Below, piece after piece: positions 33,332 through 43,441 of a stretch of 64,000 nt of DNA (positions within the stretch are counted from its first letter, which is position 1; every line of letters starts with the position of its first letter). Position numbers and translations under genes: made by a program. The stretch is from Panaeolus papilionaceus (taxonomy: Eukaryota; Basidiomycota; Agaricomycetes; Agaricales), in NCBI GenBank assembly GCA_015501605.1, contig JADNRZ010000009.1, positions 124,001-188,000 on the forward strand. The letters are read 5' to 3'. The notes under the pieces were generated by a model that was not told the DNA's origin, did not search any database, and saw only the letters and a program-made list of their open reading frames with translations.

Positions 33332-34049
33332 ATGTCGCTTCCTACCCATACACACCATACGGAATACGTGCCACGCCTTGTGAGGTCGCCTTCGCCAACT
33401 TCGTCTGTTGGGACGTCCTACCCAGAGGACCAGACAACGTTCAGTGACTGCGAAGACCAGATTTCACAATTTTCCTTTGAAAAGAAGCAGGAAGAGAGGA
33501 TCCGTCTATTTCAACCTCGGAAAGAAGAAATAGATGCCAATAGGGATCCGTTGTTGATTGCACCAGATCCTACCACTGGAAAGCCTATACGGCTTCATGA
33601 TATCAAACTTGGCGAGAGAGAGCAAAGAGGTGCGTGCCGGGAGTCCTTCATACACGTTCAAACAGGCTAATAGTTCCTCAGATTTGTATGAGAGCATTGT
33701 CAGGAATCTAAGAGCTGCTGTGAATCGCGTCAAGGAGGATGAACTCTTTGACCAAATCCTATTGCGCCACTCAACCGCCGTGCTTGAACCTCAGCCATCG
33801 ACGCATGACTTGGATTCCCTCATGAAAAGCATGATGGGCCCTGCGTTAACGTTAAACACTACTGGTTCAGCTTTCCTTCCATCTTCCCCACCACAAACCA
33901 TTGCAAGTGAGCCTGAAATTACCAATGGACCCTGGAATAACTTTGGAATACCTGCCAGCTTCGAACGCCGCGAGAGCACTCTTCCTGAAAATGCGAGCGG
34001 CACGACTGTTGGGAAGAGGAGTAGGAAAGGAACGCAACGCAAGATGTAA
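33332..34049 (+). CDS. conserved hypothetical protein, mostly disordered
   Basis: Exons 33332-33629 and 33682-34049 give 221 aa. The acceptor at 33680-33681 was chosen because it alone restores the frame (GEREQR then DLYESIVRNLRAAVNRVKED). The middle part is a charged helix followed by ELFDQILLRHSTAVLEPQPS and THDLDSLMKSMMGPALT. The C-terminus is Ser/Thr/Pro-rich with NGPWNNFG and ends in the basic GKRSRKGTQRKM, a possible nuclear signal. The pattern looks like a conserved agaric protein of unknown function; no domain was recognised. The tRNA-Gln-like gene ends 0.2 kb upstream on the other strand. Confidence 0.7.
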
Positions 34050-34682
34050 CCATTTATGAACCAAAGGAGGTATGCACTTTTATTATTTACTTTGAAGGTT
34101 GGAAATGCTTATTGAAGGCTATCTAGCCACATATCATTCATTGCATCCCAGCACCACTTCAGATACGTTCGATGGATATATAGACATGCGTTTATACTCT
34201 CCTTTCGAGGTGCAATGCACACGCCCGGTGTCCTCGTCCGACCAACAGACACAGAAGAAGCCTTCTGTGTAACATTGGCAAGACTAGATCAGCTATTCCG
34301 TCGCAATAAGCACCGCAAAGTCGTTGGTTTGCCGGTTCAATGACACCCACTAGCCTGCCTTGTATTTCGCGTCATCCGGACGAATCGCAGAACCCTCCAG
34401 TCATCTTGACTCTACATTTCGTCGTGGTCATAATTAGCCATCCCATGTTGCTACGTAGTACCGAGGCCTGTGCCGTTGCAAAACTAGTTTTATAATAAAG
34501 CTTAATTGGAGCATATTCATGACGATGAACAGCAAATAGACAGTGCTTCTGGTCGTCGTGGACAGCCCTAACGGAGTATGTATAATTGTGTGAACAATCA
34601 TTTGAACCAGTTGATAGCCGGTGTCAACGGAGTGCGAGATATACTTACACCCAACTCAATTCCTCTCCACATCAACCTGACC
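34050..34682. other. intergenic / 5' flank of the RhoGEF-kinase gene
   Basis: No gene recognised. The promoter of the next gene should lie here. Confidence 0.35.
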
Positions 34683-34721
34683 ATGCTCACGCCCTCTTGC
34701 TTCATAACTTGTGCCCAATGA
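34683..34721 (+). promoter_or_regulatory. possible upstream ORF overlapping the start of the RhoGEF-kinase gene
   Basis: A 12-codon frame (MLTPSCFITCAQ) ends in TGA at 34719-34721, which overlaps the proposed start ATG at 34718 as ATGA. If transcribed, it could limit initiation or couple it to re-initiation. The transcript start is not known. Confidence 0.35.
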
Positions 34722-37700
34722 CTGGCCCTATGATCAACCCCCCAAAGTCTCCGACAGACAATCTATACCTAGAGAGCTTCAAAACCTTATCACGACTCCA
34801 GCTAGTCGTCCAATTTCGCCCATGGCTAGAATATACAAGAGATTATGTCTTTCGGCGCGTTGACTCGCCATATTTCTTGTTCTGGGACTGTATTCTCTTT
34901 GGCGCTCCTTTGAACACGCTTCTAGACCTTTTGGGATCTCATACGCCTCGTCACCTGGTCGTGACGCCTGATGAATTTGATTTTACGCTTTCTGCAGAGG
35001 AGAGGACACCCTTCTTTGTTAGTTTTATACAGAGGGTGCAGGTGCTGGAGTCCCACCGCGACATACCGTTTGGAGAGGTGCTAAAGCTGGAGGATTTCAC
35101 TGGTTCGCAGAATGCATCATTTTTAAGAGTACGTAAAACCTGCTTTTCATTGCTACCCCGGTCAATTACTTATTTGCAATGACTTGTGTAGATTTTAAGG
35201 ACGATAATACGTGTCATCAATGCCATACAGGAACGTTATCCTGGCCTTTATGTTGTCACCCATGGCGCTCCTGCCCGTCGCGAAAGCTTGATACAGCAAT
35301 TAACAGAGGCTGAACGAGGACACGCCTTGAACTTGGCAAAGGTTGCTGTAAGTACCTCTCTTTTGTCATAATATTGGAATGATTAACGAGCGATCCTACC
35401 AGGATAACTCCTCAAAATTATACGAAGACCCGACTATTGCTCATCCAGCTCTCGAGGGATTTATTGTTAATTGTTCAAGACTAATCCCATACCATCAACA
35501 TATCCTAACGAACTTGACAAAAGCTTGCGACTCCCCAACTAAGGAGCAATGGAGCTTCATATTCTCACTTGAAGTGAGGATCTACTATCCACTATACTTG
35601 GTATTGAGAACATTCACTGATGCTTTATAGGATAAAAACTTCTTTGTCAGAGCAAGCTCTGCATACCGGTCCATATGTGCCAATTATCTGGGATTTCACC
35701 ATTTTTTGAAGTCTGTGTCTCTGGAGGTGCATTTTTTACTCTCGTAATCACTGTTTGTTTCCAAAAACTAATTTCCCTTGGTGATCAGCCACGACGCAAG
35801 GAATTTGCCACAAGTGTGTTGCGGAGTATATCGGACATCCTTCAACGTCCGCACAGTACTTATACTACTCTTAACGTACGTCATTTCTTGAGGCCCCTAG
35901 GTCTTGTTACTTATCACCTTTCAGGCAATTCTGGGTGTAAGCTGTCCAACCGAGCAGCCCGCCTACAACGAACTTTGCGGTGCTATCGTTGAGTTGAAGA
36001 ATTTAAGCAGTGTTCTGGATGAAGTGGGATTAGAATTACGAACAATGACCACCCAACGGCTACTCACCACAAGGATTTACTCTGGCTTCGACCCCTTCGA
36101 GAACGACTTGGGTATGGCGTTATTGGACGATTACCTTCAAGTCGACCCCATAACAGGCGTTCACTATTCAGTGTTTTTGTTCGACAGAATGCTCATCTGC
36201 TGCGCAGATCACTATCGGAGAGATAGCAATCACCATACGCGGTATCCTATCCGTCCCTGGGAGGTTGGCCCGGCACTCGAGCAACAGTTCCCGTTGAGCG
36301 TTGTTTTGTCCATCCCAACGACCTCGTTAAAGCAATTACACTGTATTGATATGGGTGGGTTTAACCTCATATCCACGTACATGATCTCCTAAAAACTTAT
36401 ATATTAATAGCATATTTCGAATTAATCTGGGGCTCAAACTCAGAATGCAACATTACATTCTACCCCGCAATGGCGCACCAATACAACCAATGGGTATCTC
36501 TTCTAGAACCCTTTGTTACACGGATGTACCATTCAACTTCAGTCCCTACATTCCCTAACGAACCCACAGCAGAAGAGTACCCCATCTCTTTGGTATCAGT
36601 AGACGATCAAGATAAATTTGGTAGCATTGGCAGAAAGTCATCACTTGCCAAACCATGGAGCCTACTAGGCAGGAAAGGTGCCAATTCTGAGGCTTCTTCT
36701 ATGGTCCGCGTGGATATGAGCGATGTGAAATCGGTCTTGACTCCTACGATGCTGCCCAAACTATTTATCAACGGCCATGGAAATGGACACACGAACGGGA
36801 ATGGACACACGAACGGGAATGGCAATGGCATGGTGCATGCAAACGGCCTGAAGAGTCCGCTCAGCCAGGCCTTTTTGCCTGACGACGACTCCATTCCACG
36901 CATGCAGTTAGTCGAATCACCAACGGAGATAGAAGATGAAGACGGGTTGAAGACCGTCACGAAGGACAAAGCGTTTTGGTCTGTGCCTGATATTACGGGA
37001 CAAGTGACCAAGGAAGACCACTTTGCCTTTGCGCATGGCGGATATGCAGATGTTTGGCGTGCGTTTTGGGAGAAGGAAGATGGCGAAAGGCTCAGGGTAA
37101 TAATTCCTGCCCCCAATGACGATTTCGAGTTGCTGAAAAACGTTTGTCATACTCAGGTTGCGGTCAAAGTTCTGCGAATCAATGTGGACGACGAAGACGC
37201 GGAGGGAGAGCAAAAATTAGTGCTGGTAGGGAGATCGTCACGAACACATTCTATAGTTTTCTCATCAGTCTCTTCCAGCGATTACATTCAGAGCTGCGGA
37301 TCTGGAAAGAACTTGCTCACCCGCACGTCCTAGACCTGTGTGGCACCGTTTCGGATTTCGGGCCACATATTTCTTTAGTCTGTCCTTGGATGAAAAACGG
37401 GAGTGCCACAAGGTACATGGAGCGGACGGGAGATTTATTGAGCACCCAAGACCGCATGCAGCTGGTAAGTAAAACTGTCTGATTGAAGACCGTCCTATTG
37501 ACTTTCAAAGTAGATTCGTCAAGTTGGAGATGGGCTAGCATACTGTAGGTTTGTGCTTTGATGATAAAAACAGCTTCTAAGGATTGCTTTACAGTGCATT
37601 CTCGTGGTGTAATTCACGGTGACCTCACCGGCGTATGTTTCCTTGCATTCTGCTTGACCTACCTCAGACAAGCTAATTGCTCTGTTTGTAATCACAGTCC

Positions 37701-38205
37701 AACATCCTTGTCGACGATAAAGGAAACGCTCGGGTCGCCGATTTTGGTCTTTCTGCCCTACTTATCGAAGAATGTCAAGAAGATGGCCTCTCACTTTCCT
37801 CACTCTACGGCTCTCAGTTACGAGGATCTATTCGTTGGGCAGATGCCCATTTCTTCCGGTCGTTTGATGAAGATTACGCTCCCTCCGTTGGTACCCAAAA
37901 TGATATTTATTCATTTGGAAGTGTCATGCTCGAGGTATATCCCATTCTATGTATATCCATTTGTCCTTTGATGCTCAACATGGCTTTAGATCCTTTCCGG
38001 TAGACTGCCCTATCACTATATACGGACCGATAACCAGGTTGCCATGCAGCTTCACCAGGGTATCAAACCGCGACGACCAGCCTCAACCTTCGTGGATGAT
38101 GAGCAATGGGAACTCATCCAGAAATGTTGGAGCGAACCCCCAGAAAGTCGACCAACGATGAAAGAAGTTCTCGTTGAACTACAACGTTTATCCACACCTT
38201 CTTGA
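34718..38205 (+). CDS. Cdc24-like RhoGEF fused to a TKL-type protein kinase
   Basis: Thirteen exons (34718-35128, 35192-35347, 35403-35573, 35631-35726, 35789-35875, 35925-36354, 36411-37096, 37157-37225, 37279-37464, 37514-37544, 37595-37632, 37698-37934, 37990-38205) give 937 aa. Residues ~10-170 resemble the Cdc24 calponin-like region (PYFLFWDCILFGAPLNTLLD). About 170-370 is Dbl-homology-like (KLYEDPTIAHPALEGFI, NYLGFHHFLKSVSLE, PRRKEFATSVLRSI). A PH domain follows (VHYSVFLFDRMLICC ... QYNQWVSLLEPFV). A linker with a GNGHTNGNGHTN repeat leads to the kinase: AFAHGGYADVWRAFW (glycine loop), VAVKVLRI (Lys), RLHSELRIWKEL, VIHGDLTGSNILVDD (catalytic Asp, usual Lys replaced), VADFGLSAL, and GSIRWADAHFF. 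All catalytic elements except the HRDLK lysine are present. It would couple Rho/Cdc42 activation to phosphorylation, probably at the membrane. The DH assignment is weaker than PH and kinase. Confidence 0.8.
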
Positions 38206-38390
38206 TTTGTCCCTCAACCTGCTCTCTCCCACCGTCCAATCATCCCGGAAATCCCTTCCTCTTGTCGACTTCTTCTCTGGGTCTCCCCTTAAGCTCAGCA
38301 GCATTCACACTTGACGTTTGCGATCCATGCGGCGCGCTTATAAACCAAACCACCAATGGTCAAATCCTCATCCAGTAGGCCGACTTGCTT
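38206..38390 (-). pseudogene. decayed 3' end of a GNAT acetyltransferase gene
   Basis: Matches, with deletions and substitutions, the 3' end of the intact GNAT gene at 42071-42829. Shared blocks on the plus strand include CCTCAACC(T/A)GCTCTCT(C/T)CC, (C/T)TGTCGAC(T/C)TCT with GGGTCT(C/T)CCCT, and TCAGCAGCATTCACACTTG. Large gaps remove part of the frame and its stop has been lost, so it cannot encode an enzyme. It follows the kinase stop codon exactly as the intact GNAT 3' end follows a remnant of the kinase tail at 42.0 kb. Confidence 0.75.
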
Positions 38391-39281
38391 CTGCCTTGAA
38401 AGTTAATTTAGGCTTGGCTACCTCTACACGTTTTTACCGCACAACCGAAAGGGCTCACATGAGGATCGAGAATGCTGAACTCTTAAGTTACATTCCTCGA
38501 GGAGAAACTAGTGTCAGTTCGTCGTCCTGTGTGCCCATTTCATTCTCATGCCAGCCACTGGGCGACACTTTGATAGTGTTTATCTCTCTGACGATTCGGA
38601 AACCCGTCTCAAGATCATGACGGGTTTGCTGATCCCAAAACATGCCGCTACCCATCTGGCAATATCTTAGCGGATTTGTCTGTCATGTAGTTTAATGTTT
38701 TCTTTGAAAATGTATCCATATTTGTGTTTGTATCCCTCGTCCTGTAGCACCACTGTCTCTTTGTCCATCCACTCCGGTTTCCGCCTTCTGCGGAAACAAT
38801 TCAAACTGCGGGTCCTACGTTTTTTCGGAATGATTCCGTCATCTGTAAAAACTCGTTGTCCTTAAGTATGGGATTCCAATTCCCGAAACGAGATAAATGA
38901 AGTGCGCCCAAGTGTTAATGACGGTAACTAAACATTGAAAATGGTCAGTGTATAGTGCAGACCCTATGCCTATTGTATGGAAAGGTGCAGGCCTTGAAAT
39001 ATTCAATTCAATCCGTGTCATAAGAGCCTCGATGTAGTGATCTTATCAACAGCAATCGCATCTATCGAAAACCTGAGGTTGTCTGTGATCGTTATGATAT
39101 TGACAGGGGCTCGAGTCTATATGTGTGTGGGCATGGGGGTGACCATCTGACCGTCCATTGAGTAACTTGTGATATATAACAATTCTAACGACCGCCCTTA
39201 CTAGCCGGCGCCATTATTATTAAGTTACAGTGTTATGATAACCGTGCTCAGATCCTGCGACAAATCAGGACATTCGTTAGG
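38391..39281. other. intergenic
   Basis: No gene recognised beyond the GNAT remnant to the left. Confidence 0.35.
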
Positions 39282-39289
39282 TATAAAAA
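39282..39289 (+). promoter_or_regulatory. TATA box of family member 5
   Basis: TATAAAAA about 90 bases before the ATG at 39375, the same arrangement as in member 1. Confidence 0.5.
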
Positions 39290-39374
39290 ACTTACATTGG
39301 GTGGACCCCTTGAACAGCATCCTCACCTGCCTGCCGTATTATTTGATATCACACTCAATTTCTAAATCGTTAGC

Positions 39375-39905
39375 ATGTCGACTCCAACTGCGCAGGACCC
39401 AGTACGCGCACCCCTTGATCCAAGCCGCACTGTATGGAGGGAGTACACCAACAGCAACGGAAAGAAATACCGAGTTGGCTACGGCATACCCGTCCACGAA
39501 GATCTAGAGAAAGCCAAGGAAACCATCGCAGGCTTCAAGGGCCCCAACTCCCCTGAAGGCATAGCTCACCGCGAAGCCAAGAAGCTCTTAACTCCAGGCT
39601 CGTCGAAAGAAGTCACTGTCAACGTCAATTGGCCCTATTGCAATGATGGGGTCTGGAAAATACCCGACGACGCCGTCAAAGACCATATCGGAATCGACGC
39701 TTACCAGCTTGGGTGGAACAGTGGCGGCTGGTACAACTACAAGCTGAGCATTCGCTGCAGCGAGTGCTGGGACTACACATTTTACAATACGGATGGCGAT
39801 TACTACACCCTTGCCGTTGACTGCACATGCTGGGACCACGATGTTTGCTTTGACACCAAAGATAACGTGGAGCCCACTATCAATAAGATTGTGGCAGATC
39901 AGTAG
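39375..39905 (+). CDS. Tyr/Trp-rich small protein family, member 5 (intact)
   Basis: Single exon, 176 aa, no signal peptide. Blocks in order are APLDPSRTVWREYTNSNGKK, YRVGYGIPVHEDLEKAKETI, AGFKGPNSPEG, VNVNWPYCNDGVWKIPDDAV, AYQLGWNSGGWYNYKLSI, WDYTFYNTDGDYYTLAV, CWDHDVCFDTKDN and EPTINKIVADQ. It is close to member 6 in the N-terminal half and to member 1 in the C-terminal half. It is the most cysteine-rich copy, with extra Cys in SIRCSECWD and VDCTCWD. The family is unknown to me. This gene and member 6 lie between the two halves of the kinase/GNAT direct repeat. Confidence 0.78.
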   Translation: MSTPTAQDPVRAPLDPSRTVWREYTNSNGKKYRVGYGIPVHEDLEKAKETIAGFKGPNSPEGIAHREAKKLLTPGSSKEVTVNVNWPYCNDGVWKIPDDAVKDHIGIDAYQLGWNSGGWYNYKLSIRCSECWDYTFYNTDGDYYTLAVDCTCWDHDVCFDTKDNVEPTINKIVADQ

Positions 39906-41042
39906 GTGCCAGGTGCCTCCCCGCTACACAGACCTGATTTTTGCACATGTAAGTCGATGTGTTTACGAATTTGGCACCGTTCCTAACTTGAACCACCTGT
40001 TTTTAATAGTCATTGACGGACTCAAGTTTCTCGAAACTTTATGCTGGCCCGAGACTTTCCCATTAAATACAAAAACAAATACGTATATACTGATTTTATT
40101 GATGTGGCTCCGAACGATTCGTTTCTCTGTACAAACATTTGAGCGCCTAATTTGCCGCTCGTGTGAATGAATGTTCGACCTGCTGTTCGCTTGAAATTAG
40201 CCCAACGCGGCCTTAATTCATGCACCATGCCTGGCTTTAATCCCATTGTTGGTTGTTTCTCGGAGAAGCATCTATGTACCTTGTGCTTTTCCATATTCTG
40301 GCTTGAGCATTCTGCAGTGGAGTGGTGAGCGTTCCCGTGTGTCGCCGGGAATTAATGTTTGTATAGTAGGACACGTGTACAGCGCATGATGCACACGGAC
40401 TCGAATTCGATCATCTGCGGATTACCCTCATACAGTTTCCGGCTTTCAAACACGCAAGTTTTGTGGCGCTCAGTGGCGCCAATATATTAGGGCTATGATA
40501 TGTTTTCCACTTGGGCGGTGAGCGCCGAGAAACCACGAGTTTACAAATGTATTGGTTACCTTTCATAAAGATAAGACTGCCATCGAGTCCAATTTACTAG
40601 TCTGAAGGTACTTCCATAAAGAATTGACACTCGGGAAGGTTCATTCAGTAGGAAACGAAATTGCAGTAGCTGAACTTTTAAATTGTCAATTCAATGCGGT
40701 GGGTTCACAAGAACTATTCAATGGATTTTATACGCCCAAGATGGCACCAATAGAGTGTGTAACTGCAAGGGCCATAGTCTCAACAGCGGCTCGTGTCAAT
40801 GGGGGGTCGTCTGACCTATGTATAACTGAATACATTCAGGGGCGCAGTCACTCTTATGCATTATCCTTACTTGTCCTTGGGCGTTCTGATTATCGCGCTC
40901 AGAAATTAACCGGTGTATTGAACGTATTTAAGTGGCTTTATTAAGAGCACATAACCTCACTCACCTAGCATCCTCGAGCACTTCGACGCATTTTATACTA
41001 CCAGTACCATTCACCACCTCGACTGTACATTTACACCCTAGT
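39906..41042. other. intergenic between two family members
   Basis: No gene recognised. TATTTAAG at 40925-40932 is a candidate TATA-like element for member 6. Confidence 0.35.
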
Positions 41043-41570
41043 ATGTCGACTATAGCCGAACCAGAACAAGTCGCTCGCGCACCCCTTGACCCAGAACGCA
41101 CCATATGGAGGGAGTACACCAACGGCAACGGGAAAAAATACCGAGTTGGCTACGACATACCCGTCAACGAGGATCTTGAAAAAGCCAAGGAAACTGTCGC
41201 AGGCTTCAAGGATCCCAACTCCCGCGAAGCCAGTGTAAAGCTCGGTGAGGCTCCGGAGTATAAATATAAAATCTACGACGAAGTCTCTTGGGCCTATGAT
41301 GATGGCGTCACCTACAAGTTGGACGCTAGTAGTAAAGTCAGAAAGGACACTGGGATCTACGAGTACCAAGTTGGCTGGAATTACTTCGGCTACTACAACT
41401 ACAGGGTGATCATTTCGACCAACAACGCATGGTATTACACGTTCTATGATCAGGATGGCAATCACTACACCCTCAACGTCGACAGCACTTTGTGGAGCCA
41501 CCAGGTCTGCTTCGACACTGACGATAATAAAAAACCCACTATCGAGAGGATCAAGGCGGAGTGGTCGTAG
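41043..41570 (+). CDS. Tyr/Trp-rich small protein family, member 6 (intact)
   Basis: Single exon, 175 aa, no signal peptide. Blocks in order are MSTIAEPEQVARAPLDPERT, IWREYTNGNGKKYRVGYDIP, VNEDLEKAKETVAGFKDPNS, a Lys/Tyr linker (EAPEYKYKIYDEVSWAYDDG), YEYQVGWNYFGYYNYRVII, WYYTFYDQDGNHYTLNV, LWSHQVCFDTDDN and KKPTIERIKAEWS. It has few cysteines, unlike member 5, so conserved disulphides are unlikely to define the fold. The start is the ATG at 41043, in line with MST in the other copies. The long aromatic C-terminal half is the best conserved part across the family. Confidence 0.78.
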   Translation: MSTIAEPEQVARAPLDPERTIWREYTNGNGKKYRVGYDIPVNEDLEKAKETVAGFKDPNSREASVKLGEAPEYKYKIYDEVSWAYDDGVTYKLDASSKVRKDTGIYEYQVGWNYFGYYNYRVIISTNNAWYYTFYDQDGNHYTLNVDSTLWSHQVCFDTDDNKKPTIERIKAEWS

Positions 41571-42011
41571 CTGCCGTCTATGTAGGTCCATATATTTTAA
41601 TAAATATTGGCACCCTCATTGAACGCTCATCTTTTCTTAGCCCACCTCATGCAACCCGCACCATCGCGTACATTTGAAACCTTGGCCATTGAAATGATGA
41701 ATTCGAAACTCGACCAGTAAATATATAAATAAACACTCACTTTCTTGATGCACTTCCTAACCACTTCTCTTCTCCTTTTGCTTCCTTGTATACATACGAA
41801 AAAATTGTTTGAACGCTTGTTTTTGTGGAATATATCTGCTAAATGTTATTGAAATTTCGGCGTCTCCTGAAACTCTGATCCAGGGATGACGTTCGAATCA
41901 CTGAAGGCGTCCTGCAACTTCATTAGAGCAAAAGCCCCTAAACCTCTCCATTTGCCATTGTTTGGTTTCGAGGACACAATCGCTGCCTGAACCAATCCAA
42001 AGGTATAGGAC
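41571..42011. other. intergenic
   Basis: No gene recognised. The right end leads into the kinase-tail remnant. Confidence 0.35.
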
Positions 42012-42084
42012 TGAGCTCCAAAAATATTGGTCGACGATGCAGGATGTTCTTGTCGAACTAAAACGCTTGTCTACACCCTATTAA
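42012..42084 (+). pseudogene. remnant of the RhoGEF-kinase 3' end
   Basis: The frame TMQDVLVELKRLSTPY followed by TAA (42034-42084) matches the kinase C-terminus TMKEVLVELQRLSTPS (ending 38205). CCAAAAATATTGG just before matches CCAGAAATGTTGG in the kinase. Nothing of the rest of the kinase is present. The remnant overlaps the stop of the GNAT gene on the other strand by 14 bases. Confidence 0.8.
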
Positions 42085-42829
42085 TCCGTTCCTCAACCAG
42101 CTCTCTTCCACCGTTCTCCCAATCATCCCAGCAAAACGACAGCAACACGCTATCCCTCCCTGTATTCGGACCTCTTCTCCTGTCGACCTCTTTCCCGGGT
42201 CTTCCCTCTGGCAGCACCCAACTATATCTGATCAATCCCTCCTTCTTGAATCCCATCCGTTCAGCAGCATTCACACTTGGCACATTAAATGGATTTGCGG
42301 TCCACGCGACTCGTCGATAAGCCATACCACCAGTACCATCCTCCTTGGGGATCTCCAACGCGTACCTGAGCATCAGTCCGATCGCGTTCGACGCGACAAA
42401 CGACCTCTGGAAGGCGGGCAAAACGATAACAGGTCCAATTTCAAGGGTAAAGTTGCTGGGAACAATGTTGAGGTACCCAATGAGACCCGCGATGCGACCT
42501 GGAATTTTGCTGTTTTGATCCGCCGGCTTTGTTTTGTCGATGATGGCAAAAGCGACAGAGTTGGGGCTACGCCTAATCATGCCTTCGATGAAGTCGAGGA
42601 AGGATTGATAGGTTGGGGTGCTCAGGGGTAGGTATTTGTCGACATCGGGAGTCCAGCCGTCGTAATAAGCTTTTGCGTGAATGGATGGGATGAATGGTAC
42701 CAGAAGGACGCGGTCTGTTTCGAGCTTTTCAGGGATGGGGATATTGCAGTTGAGATCGTATGTTTCTGGTGGCTCGGCATCGTTGCCTGTAGCGGGCCCA
42801 GGCGGCACGTAGGAGTTTCTGAACGACAT
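42071..42829 (-). CDS. GNAT-family N-acetyltransferase (RimJ/RimL type)
   Basis: Single exon, 252 aa. The N-terminal DRVLLVPFIPSIHAKAYYDG is the usual first strand of RimJ/RimL-like acetyltransferases. The core has GLIGYLNIVPSNFTLEIGPV, then IVLPAFQRSFVASNAIGLML (acetyl-CoA loop and following helix), AWTANPFNVPSVNAAERMGF and KKEGLIRYSWVLPEGR. It would acetylate an amine on a protein or small molecule with acetyl-CoA; the substrate is unknown. Its 3' end overlaps the tail remnant of the kinase gene by 14 bases on the opposite strand, which suggests that the two intact genes once converged here. A decayed copy of its 3' end lies at 38.2 kb. Confidence 0.85.
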   Translation of the reverse strand: MSFRNSYVPPGPATGNDAEPPETYDLNCNIPIPEKLETDRVLLVPFIPSIHAKAYYDGWTPDVDKYLPLSTPTYQSFLDFIEGMIRRSPNSVAFAIIDKTKPADQNSKIPGRIAGLIGYLNIVPSNFTLEIGPVIVLPAFQRSFVASNAIGLMLRYALEIPKEDGTGGMAYRRVAWTANPFNVPSVNAAERMGFKKEGLIRYSWVLPEGRPGKEVDRRRGPNTGRDSVLLSFCWDDWENGGRELVEERINRV

Positions 42830-43441
42830 CAGTGAGGTCCAGCGGGAAGAAAGATCTTTGCTACAATGATGGATGATTGGAAGGAAGGAGGGTACTTAAG
42901 GGGGCGATTTAACCGACATACGTGAAGAGATGGTGACTCGTTTTTAGGGCCTGGGCATACTTTTATCCGCGTCAATCCTTATCATCACCAACGGAGGTCC
43001 TATGCTGAAGTCGTGGACATATGGAATTATCGTTGACTCGTCAAGCAATGCGTCCCACAAGGTCGCAGCAAGGTCATCGGTAGCAAGCCGATGTTATTCG
43101 ATGTTATTCTCCTACCCCCAATCATTCTGCCTTTACCTTGTTATGTGTATTGATGTCTAGTTTTCGTCTTTGTTGCATTATTTTGCTTTCTGTATTTTTA
43201 TTATCAGTCTATGTATATCCAGTGTGCAATTATCAAGATATTCCTTACCATCTGGTCCATGTAAATGACTCGGAATTACTTGGAAGTCACCATGAGAAAT
43301 GAGAAAGTGGATCGGACTTAGCATCATACAGAGCCCGAATTTGACGTCAGGGCTCCGGCATCTTCCTCACGTCCTCTATACCCATCCACCACCACCACCA
43401 CTGGCCAATTCCGCTCGACGTTGAGCCGCGTGAGGCTCATA
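42830..43441. promoter_or_regulatory. divergent promoter region (GNAT / SAM carrier)
   Basis: About 610 bp between two divergently transcribed starts. No specific motif was recognised; a CCACCACCACCAC run lies near 43387-43400. Confidence 0.4.
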
